The notes below the pieces were generated by a model, which saw only the letters and a program-made list of their open reading frames with translations, ran no database searches and was not told where the DNA came from. Position numbers and translations under genes: made by a program. Shown in pieces: positions 6,819-10,598 of a stretch of DNA of 10,598 nucleotides (position 1 is the first letter of the stretch; each line of letters starts with the position of its first letter). This DNA comes from Campylobacteraceae bacterium (GTDB lineage: Bacteria; Campylobacterota; Campylobacteria; Campylobacterales; Sulfurovaceae), in NCBI GenBank assembly GCA_027022775.1, contig JALVXO010000132.1, positions 1 through 10,598 of the forward strand, in the 5' to 3' direction.

Positions 6819-6879
6819 TAACAAATATATGGTTAAATGGAGCTGTATTTGATGAGTTTTAGTTATGATATTTTGATTT

Positions 6880-6885
6880 TACAAT
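6880..6885 (+). promoter_or_regulatory. Probable -10 box of the FUN14-microprotein operon
   Basis: TACAAT sits 19 nt before the FUN14 start codon and is flanked by a small inverted repeat (TTGATT 6873-6878, AATCAA 6883-6888). The predicted start is near 6892. No -35 box is apparent. Confidence 0.4.
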
Positions 6886-6904
6886 CAATTTAAATGGATA
6901 TAAA

Positions 6905-7234
6905 ATGGGAAATGATGTTTTGGAAATGGTAGATAAACTCTCTTTTGGTCAGATGGGGTCTGGTTTCTTAATAGGTCTGTCAGTAGGCTATTTCTTTAAG
7001 AAAAGCCTGAAGTTGATGCTTTTTGTTTTGGGGTTTGTTTTAGTAGTAGTTTTTGTTTTGAATTCCAATAATATAATAGAGGTTAACAGCAGTGAGATAG
7101 TGAATAATTTCGATAAAATTGCTGTGAATTTAAAGCATTTTGCACTATATTTAAAACATAATCTTTCCACATTAGAGGTTGAAGGCGGAGCAGGGGCTGT
7201 TGCCGGTTTTTTGGTAGGTTTAAAAATTGGATAA
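6905..7234 (+). CDS. FUN14-family small membrane protein
   Basis: This 109-aa integral membrane protein has the layout of the FUN14 family: a glycine-rich helix followed by a KK pair (GSGFLIGLSVGYFFKKSLK, about 18-36), a strongly hydrophobic span (LMLFVLGFVLVVVFVL, 37-52), a hydrophilic segment, and a closing glycine-rich helix (GGAGAVAGFLVGLKIG, 94-109). FUN14 proteins are known from mitochondria (mitophagy receptor FUNDC1), archaea and bacteria; the bacterial role is not established. Length fits the prokaryotic members. The start ATG has only a weak GGA at 6896-6898. The 36-aa microprotein gene follows after 17 nt, and both probably share the promoter at 6880. Confidence 0.78.
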   Translation: MGNDVLEMVDKLSFGQMGSGFLIGLSVGYFFKKSLKLMLFVLGFVLVVVFVLNSNNIIEVNSSEIVNNFDKIAVNLKHFALYLKHNLSTLEVEGGAGAVAGFLVGLKIG

Positions 7235-7251
7235 CAACTTAAGGAGAAAAA

Positions 7252-7362
7252 ATGTTACAAAAATACACACCTCTGATTATATTAATACTTTTTGCTATCG
7301 GTGCTTATTTTATGATTCAAGGAATGGAACACGCTGCTGCACTGGGACATCCTGGCAAATAA
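7252..7362 (+). CDS. 36-aa single-span membrane microprotein
   Basis: A short open frame begins with ATG 5 nt after AAGGAG (7241-7246), one of the best ribosome binding sites in the window, and ends at TAA 7360-7362. The peptide starts MLQKYTPLIILILFAIGAYF, has a membrane helix at about residues 7-23, and ends in a His-containing tail (MIQGMEHAAALGHPGK). There is no cleavable signal or lipobox. The charges suggest a short cytoplasmic N-terminus and a periplasmic tail, but this is uncertain. It lies 17 nt after FUN14 in the same direction and is likely cotranscribed. The size resembles small accessory subunits of membrane complexes such as CydX or CcoQ, but I do not recognise a family, and no such complex is encoded here. 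Expression is likely; the function is unknown. Confidence 0.7.
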   Translation: MLQKYTPLIILILFAIGAYFMIQGMEHAAALGHPGK

Positions 7363-7588
7363 TTTAAATTTTTTAGTAGTGTTGATTGTATTAAAATTTA
7401 ATATTCCTGTTTTTAAAAATGTTGAGAATAGCAGAACTCAAAAATTAAATAAATTTTTTTGCTGCGGAAGTTTTTAATGTTTATGGGTTTGATTAATAAT
7501 CTGTTCTATAAGAGAGAGCCATTAAACAAATTAAACGCATATTGGGCACTTTTGTACAGAATTTGGGATAATTTTATAAAGGTTATAA
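7363..7588 (+). other. AT-rich intergenic region upstream of mltG
   Basis: This 226-bp gap has no convincing gene. AATTTAAATT followed by a T run (from 7361) just after the microprotein stop may be a weak terminator. GATAAT at 7567-7572 is a possible mltG -10 but would leave almost no leader before the ribosome binding site AAAGG (7578-7582), so another promoter further upstream is possible. Confidence 0.4.
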
Positions 7589-8539
7589 ATGAAGAAACTG
7601 CTAATTTACATTGCTGCTTTTGTATTTTCAATATTTATTTTATTGTGTTTATATTTTCTGGCACCAGTAAAGATTAAACATAATATATATTTACCTTCCG
7701 ATAATGGAGTTGAAATTGTAAAAAAATTGCAGGAAGAAAATTACAAAGTTACCTTTTTAGATGCACTTTTTTTGGATTTAATTTCTAAACCAAAAAAAGG
7801 GTGGGTATTTATAAATGTAACGAAATTGCCAAGATATAAATTTTTAATCGCATTAGGGCGAAGTACAAACAGATATACGCCTGTTACGATAATTCCGGGT
7901 GAAACAACTTATTATGTATTAAATTTTATTTCAAAAAAACTTGACTTAAACAGAACAAAGCTGGAAATTGCTTATCGCGATTTGGCAGTTTACAAAGAGG
8001 GAAATTTTTTAGCAGATACTTATAATATTCCCAGTTATTATAAAGAGAGAGAGGTTCTTGAATTTATTATTAAAAAAAGTTTTAAAAAATATAAAAATAT
8101 ATCTTTAAAATATTTTAACAATTTTGAGCCGGAAAAATTTAAAAAAATTTTAATTATTGCATCTATTATAGAGAAAGAGGCGGGTAGCAGAGACGAAATG
8201 CCACTTATATCTTCTGTAATATACAACAGGCTGCAAAAAAATATGAGGCTGCAGATGGATGGAACATTAAATTACGGCATCTATTCGCACTCTAAAATTA
8301 CTCCAAAAAGAATTAAAGGGGACAAAAGCCGGTATAACACATATAAATATAAAGGACTGCCTTTAGAACCGGTGTGTAATGTCTCTAAAGATGCAATTTT
8401 AGCAGCCATAAAACCTGCAAAAACCGATTATCTCTACTTTATGAAAAGCGGTCCGCATTCACATAATTTTTCTAAAGATTACAAAGAGCACATTAAAAAT
8501 ATAAAAGAGAGAAAAAGGGAATTAAGGAAGGAGGATTGA
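7589..8539 (+). CDS. mltG: Endolytic murein transglycosylase MltG
   Basis: This 316-aa inner-membrane enzyme cuts nascent glycan strands and is thought to release or terminate peptidoglycan polymerisation. An N-terminal anchor (about 4-26) is followed by a LysM-like region and the YceG domain. The catalytic signature is present: IASIIEKEAGSRDEMP (about 189-204) with the conserved Glu pair E195/E197, then ISSVIYNRL and MRLQMDGTLNYG, and the C-terminal hallmarks YNTYKYKGLPLEPVCNVS and YLYFMKSGPHSHNFS with KDYKEH. Length is close to the usual 320-350 aa. The start is supported by AAAGG 6 nt upstream (7578-7582). It appears monocistronic. The stop TGA is part of an inverted repeat shared with the converging gene. 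D119-L-N-R-T123 is a potential bacterial N-glycosylation sequon on the periplasmic side. Confidence 0.95.
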   Translation: MKKLLIYIAAFVFSIFILLCLYFLAPVKIKHNIYLPSDNGVEIVKKLQEENYKVTFLDALFLDLISKPKKGWVFINVTKLPRYKFLIALGRSTNRYTPVTIIPGETTYYVLNFISKKLDLNRTKLEIAYRDLAVYKEGNFLADTYNIPSYYKEREVLEFIIKKSFKKYKNISLKYFNNFEPEKFKKILIIASIIEKEAGSRDEMPLISSVIYNRLQKNMRLQMDGTLNYGIYSHSKITPKRIKGDKSRYNTYKYKGLPLEPVCNVSKDAILAAIKPAKTDYLYFMKSGPHSHNFSKDYKEHIKNIKERKRELRKED

Positions 8540-8598
8540 GGTTTGAGAATTGAGAATTTATCCTCGTTCCAATCACCAGTTACCAATTGCCAACCTCA
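8536..8598. repeat. Heptanucleotide repeats and inverted repeat joining two converging stops
   Basis: TTGAGGT, TTGAGAA, TTGAGAA (8536-8556) are tandem 7-mers; CAATCAC, CAGTTAC, CAATTGC, CAACCTC (8570-8597) form a second, degenerate 7-mer series. The outer ends pair as TGAGGTT (8537-8543) with AACCTCA (8592-8598), plus inner AATTG (8548-8552) with CAATT (8584-8588). The stop codons of both converging genes are the outermost bases of this stem. No U tract follows, so termination is uncertain. Confidence 0.6.
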
Positions 8599-9477
8599 CA
8601 AAATCTCCCTAAAATCTTTTAAGCTAAAGAGCAATAGATTATCAGACTGATGTTTTTCCAATTCGTGGCTGAAGCCGCTTTTTGAAAAGAGTGCTATATA
8701 ATCTGCTTTAAGGGATGAGTGTATAATTTTGCTTTCTAGTTTTGTAAGTTCGGCTTTTGTTACTGGACGGCTTGTGTATTTGCACTCTCCTACAACATTA
8801 AAACCGCTGCCGTTGCAGTAAATGTCAAATTCGCTAAATCTGTCCCAGTAAGAGCCGCAAATTTTTAAGTTTTGGTTTTTGTTTTTAAATCTGTTTTTTA
8901 AAACCTCTATGCTCAACTGTTCAAAAAGAAGCGAAGGGAGTTTATAACCGTAATTTTTATAATCTTTAATAACTTGCTTTTTATCTATTTTGCCGTAAAT
9001 ATCGCGGTTTGGTTCGACAAGGTTAAACCAAAAACGGTAAAACGGCTTTTTAAAGTAAAGTTTTGGCTCTATCTGATAATTTCTAAACTCTTTTTTAATC
9101 AGCTGTTTTGGATACTCTTTTAAAGTTTTCTCTCTGGAGTTTTGAAGCGTTATTATGCCAGCTTCAATCAACTCTTCTACAATTTCCAATCCGTAATTTT
9201 CACCGATTTTCAATTTATGAAAAGTTGAATTCATTTTGCCGTTTCCCCAAGAGAGCTGAATTAAAAACTTTTTAAACGGCTCATCGAGTATAAAAAATGG
9301 TAAAATAGAATTTATATCGATATTGTCTAATAGCTCTGCTATAGAATCCTCTATTGAATTAAATAGGTTTAACTCAATAAAATTTTCTGTTCCTGCAAAT
9401 ACAGAAGCGTAATCAATAAAGTTTTCTAAAAGTATATAGGGGTATTTGTTATGGAAGTCTCTAACTGTCTCTTTAAT
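8596..9477 (-). CDS. DUF234 / PD-(D/E)XK nuclease-like protein, apparent non-AUG start
   Basis: The C-terminal part resembles the DUF234 domain found behind archaeal-type ATPases: KKPFYRFWFNLVEPN, then LLFEQLSIEVL, and a PD-(D/E)XK-like core with D218 (SEFDIYC) and E231-C-K233 (GECKYTSRPV), numbered from 9477. A winged-helix segment precedes it (YGLEIVEELIEAGIITL). No P-loop is present, so the ATPase half is absent. The first ATG is at 9232-9234 (212 aa), but the same frame is open for 81 more codons upstream and reads as protein (KYPYILLENFIDYASVF, ILDEPFKKFLIQLSWGNG). It contains no ATG, GTG or TTG back to the cytochrome stop. AAGG (9486-9489) lies 8 nt before ATT 9475-9477, which I take as the start. 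The alternative is a gene that lost its start. Function unknown. Confidence 0.65.
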   Translation of the reverse strand: MKETVRDFHNKYPYILLENFIDYASVFAGTENFIELNLFNSIEDSIAELLDNIDINSILPFFILDEPFKKFLIQLSWGNGKMNSTFHKLKIGENYGLEIVEELIEAGIITLQNSREKTLKEYPKQLIKKEFRNYQIEPKLYFKKPFYRFWFNLVEPNRDIYGKIDKKQVIKDYKNYGYKLPSLLFEQLSIEVLKNRFKNKNQNLKICGSYWDRFSEFDIYCNGSGFNVVGECKYTSRPVTKAELTKLESKIIHSSLKADYIALFSKSGFSHELEKHQSDNLLLFSLKDFREIL

Positions 9478-9490
9478 TTTTAAAACCTTA

Positions 9491-9513
9491 AAATGCCGCC
9501 AGAGGGCGGCTTT
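9491..9513 (-). terminator. Rho-independent terminator of the cytochrome c gene
   Basis: On the minus strand GCCGCC (9505-9510) and GGCGGC (9495-9500) form a 6-bp GC stem with loop CTCT, flanked by AAA/TTT that extends the stem past a one-base bulge and followed by a short T run. It starts 7 nt after the cytochrome stop and ends just before the ribosome binding site of the DUF234 gene, so transcription of that gene would need readthrough or its own promoter. Confidence 0.8.
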
Positions 9514-9516
9514 AAA

Positions 9517-9906
9517 TTATTTTAAAGAGCTTAAGTAAGCAGCTATGTTAGCCATATCTTGGTCAGATAGAGCTGCAGCTTGACCTTTCATTGTAGAACC
9601 CATACCATGTACATTTCTTGTTCCAGCTTTATAACCTTTAAGAGCTTCTACAACTTTAGCTGCATCCCAGCCTTTGATAACTTCTGATTTACCAAGAGCT
9701 TGTTTTTCACCTTGTTGACCATGGCATCCAGCACAAGCTGCAAATTTAGCTTTACCAGCTTCTGCATCACCTTTTGCCGGAGCTGCTGCTGTTGCATTTG
9801 CATCTGCTTTAGTTGCATTAGCGTCTGCTGCTGGAGCAGTAGCGTTTGCTTCACCTGCGAAAGCCATACCACAAGCCAAAATAGCTGTTAAAAGAACCTT
9901 TTTCAT
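9517..9906 (-). CDS. Periplasmic c-type cytochrome (c553-like) with sequon-rich linker
   Basis: This 129-aa exported class I cytochrome is likely a small soluble electron carrier between periplasmic donors and terminal oxidases or reductases. The Sec signal is MKKVLLTAILACGMAFA, with cleavage expected after Ala17. A 30-residue Ala-rich linker (18-47) carries EANAT, DANAT and DANAT (Asn21, Asn30, Asn37), three perfect D/E-x-N-x-S/T bacterial N-glycosylation sequons. The haem motif CAGCH is at 58-62; Met106 in GSTMKGQ is the probable sixth ligand, followed by ALSDQDMANIAAYLSSL, the class I C-terminal helix. The ribosome binding site AAGGAG is 5 nt upstream and the -10 TATAAT is at 9936-9941. 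A GC hairpin terminator follows the stop, so it appears to be monocistronic and probably well expressed. The partner is not identifiable here. Confidence 0.93.
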   Translation of the reverse strand: MKKVLLTAILACGMAFAGEANATAPAADANATKADANATAAAPAKGDAEAGKAKFAACAGCHGQQGEKQALGKSEVIKGWDAAKVVEALKGYKAGTRNVHGMGSTMKGQAAALSDQDMANIAAYLSSLK

Positions 9907-9935
9907 TCTGTCTCCTTATGTAATTTTACGACCGT

Positions 9936-9969
9936 ATTATATCAATTAAAATGTGAAAGTAAAGTGAAA
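9936..9969 (-). promoter_or_regulatory. Cytochrome c promoter with upstream GTGAAA direct repeat
   Basis: TATAAT on the minus strand (9936-9941) gives a start near 9929 and a leader of about 23 nt ending in AAGGAGACAGA. In the -35 area the plus strand reads GTGAAA at 9953-9958 and 9964-9969, an 11-bp repeat spacing (one helical turn) that could bind an activator. The repeat assignment is tentative. Confidence 0.6.
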
Positions 9970-10273
9970 AAATTAAAAAAATTTTAAATTTATATCTTTT
10001 TTATGTGCTTGATGGTTAATATATAATAATATTAATGAGTTTTGTACAGTTGGGAATGTGTATCTTATAACTTTCGATTATATGTTTTTAAAACAGTGTT
10101 TTATAAAGTTTTAATTTAGTAAAATCTAATCTACAGTTACCAAAGAGATTTTTTTTATAGAAAAATTGAATTTTTAATGAAAAATGTATATAATTTTATA
10201 GATATTTGCTATAATTGTAAATATAATTTTAAAAATTAAATTAATTCTTCTTGTTAAGATTATTTTAAAATAA
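9970..10273. other. Very AT-rich gap between cytochrome promoter and RNA locus
   Basis: There is no supported gene on either strand; only frames of up to about 20 codons without ribosome binding sites. It holds an inverted repeat TAAAACA-G-TGTTTTA (10089-10103) extended by TTT/AAA after one mismatch, and TATAAT-like boxes such as 10210-10215. TAAAAT at 10266-10271 is correctly placed as -10 for a transcript starting at GGGCGG (10277). Confidence 0.5.
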
Positions 10274-10464
10274 CCTGGGCGGTGCGCGAACTTGCAAAAT
10301 GGGGGTCCAACAGAAAAACTTTAGGGGGGACCAGTAGTCAGGTTTGTGTGAGGATGGCTTCGTTTGAGCCAGGCTATGCCGGCGAGAAGTTGTCCCCTAA
10401 TAACCTGCTCTCTCCCCCACCGTTGGCTTTTTAGGGCCGACTCACGCAAATACGCCCGCTCGGG
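10274..10464 (+). ncRNA. Candidate structured noncoding RNA, GC-rich, about 190 nt
   Basis: The block is 57% GC (109 of 191 by hand count) inside DNA of roughly 20-25% GC and has no open frame. In AT-rich thermophiles such islands usually mark structured RNAs. Possible pairings on the plus strand: ends GGGCG (10277-10281) with CGCCC (10453-10457) and TGCG (10283-10286) with CGCA (10445-10448); GGGGG (10301-10305) with CCCCC (10414-10418); TTAGGGG (10321-10327) with CCCCTAA (10394-10400); CAGGTT (10339-10344) with AACCTG (10402-10407), which crosses the previous helix as a pseudoknot; hairpins TGGCT/AGCCA (10355-10371) and GTTGGC/GCCGAC (10422-10441). TAAAAT (10266-10271) is a plausible -10, and a T6 run at 10489-10494 may be part of termination. 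Size would allow 6S RNA, but I cannot identify it. tmRNA, RNase P and SRP signature sequences are absent. The strand is inferred from the promoter. Confidence 0.65.
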
Positions 10465-10537
10465 TCACGATAAAATTTAAATACTTCGTTTTTTCTTTCG
10501 TTTATGCTTATTTAACCCCTGCCTAATAAGATTTGAG

Positions 10538-10560
10538 TATAATATCAAACTAAAAAAAGG
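10538..10560 (+). promoter_or_regulatory. carB promoter and ribosome binding site
   Basis: TATAAT at 10538-10543 and AAAGG at 10556-10560, 9 nt before the carB ATG. This separates carB from the RNA locus upstream, which therefore is unlikely to be a carB leader or riboswitch. Confidence 0.65.
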
Positions 10561-10569
10561 TCTAAATTT

Positions 10570-10598
10570 ATGCCAAAACGCACCGATATTAAAACTAT
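10570..10598 (+). CDS. carB: Carbamoyl-phosphate synthase large subunit, first codons only
   Basis: Only nine full codons lie in the window, reading MPKRTDIKT. This N-terminus is nearly invariant in CarB, the large subunit that makes carbamoyl phosphate from bicarbonate, ammonia (from glutamine via CarA) and two ATP for pyrimidine and arginine synthesis. AAAGG 9 nt upstream and a TATAAT at 10538 support the start. The remaining roughly 1,080 residues expected for the family lie beyond the window, so the call rests on the first nine residues. Confidence 0.75.

Noticed and set aside
7459..7677. Plus-strand TTG-started open frame of 72 codons upstream of and overlapping mltG
   Set aside because: No ribosome binding site, rare start, overlaps the well-supported mltG by about 90 bp in another frame, and the residues do not suggest a known domain.
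9517..9519. Stop-codon readthrough fusing the cytochrome to the DUF234 frame, which is in phase
   Set aside because: The shared phase is a one-in-three coincidence, a strong terminator hairpin directly follows the stop, and an exported cytochrome fused to a nuclease-like domain makes no sense.
9648..9891. Gln-rich or Cys/Ser-rich open frames opposite or out of frame with the cytochrome gene
   Set aside because: Shadows of the Ala/Thr/Asn-rich linker codons; the haem motif and signal peptide fix the true frame.
10181..10240. 20-codon frame starting MKNVYNF in the AT-rich gap
   Set aside because: No ribosome binding site and composition expected from random AT-rich DNA.
10331..10380. Resemblance to 4.5S SRP RNA (ACCAG...GTCAGG followed by ...GCC)
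   Set aside because: The GGAA tetraloop and the AGCAG internal-loop consensus of SRP RNA are missing, and the locus is nearly twice as long as the usual small bacterial SRP RNA.
10274..10464. Riboswitch or leader for carB
   Set aside because: A TATAAT and ribosome binding site lie between the block and carB, about 75-110 bp further on, and no known riboswitch core was recognised.
1..10598. CRISPR array, insertion sequence, tRNA or rRNA
   Set aside because: No regularly spaced repeats, transposase motifs, tRNA T-loop (GGTTCGA) with acceptor pairing, or rRNA-like segments were found by eye.

Overview
The window looks like a chromosomal segment of an AT-rich campylobacterote (epsilonproteobacterium), most likely a hydrogen-oxidising, thermophilic lineage such as Nautiliales. 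The pointers are a cytoplasmic-type [NiFe] hydrogenase, a permease-ATPase-MCE-lipoprotein operon arranged like iamB-iamA-Cj1648-Cj1649 of Campylobacter jejuni, a small c553-type cytochrome, TATAAT promoters without clear -35 boxes, and very tight gene packing. This assignment is inference from gene content; no 16S or marker comparison was possible.

Layout. (1) 1-2207, minus strand: a TetR-type regulator followed 2 bp later by the small subunit and, with ATGA coupling, the large subunit (cut by the window edge) of a [NiFe] hydrogenase without Tat signal. (2) 2208-2290: a short AT-rich divergent promoter region with two facing TATAAT boxes and a 14-bp palindrome. (3) 2291-5697, plus strand: a translationally coupled Mla/Iam-type lipid transporter operon (STAS-MlaE permease, MlaF ATPase, MlaD MCE protein, PqiC-like lipoprotein). 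(4) 5684-6676, minus: an exported ClpP-fold protein overlapping the lipoprotein gene tail to tail, with a perfect 10-bp inverted repeat at its predicted transcription start. (5) 6677-6904: divergent intergenic region with a striking 39-bp T/A-tract double palindrome. (6) 6905-7362, plus: a FUN14-family membrane protein and a 36-residue single-span microprotein with a strong ribosome binding site. (7) 7589-8539, plus: MltG endolytic transglycosylase. (8) 8540-8595: convergent junction built of degenerate heptanucleotide repeats. (9) 8596-9477, minus: a DUF234/PD-(D/E)XK-like protein whose coding frame extends about 81 codons upstream of its first ATG without any ATG, GTG or TTG. (10) 9517-9906, minus: an exported c-type cytochrome with three tandem D/E-A-N-A-T bacterial N-glycosylation sequons. 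(11) 9907-10569: no protein gene; about 300 bp of very AT-rich DNA, then a 57% GC, about 190-nt block that looks like a structured RNA gene, then the promoter of carB. (12) 10570-end, plus: the first codons of carbamoyl-phosphate synthase large subunit.

Functionally the window mixes energy metabolism (hydrogenase, cytochrome c) with cell-envelope maintenance (lipid transport, exported protease, MltG, FUN14). The strongest candidates for something undescribed are the GC-rich RNA at 10274-10464, the sequon array of the cytochrome, the apparent non-AUG start of the DUF234 gene, and the 36-aa microprotein next to FUN14.
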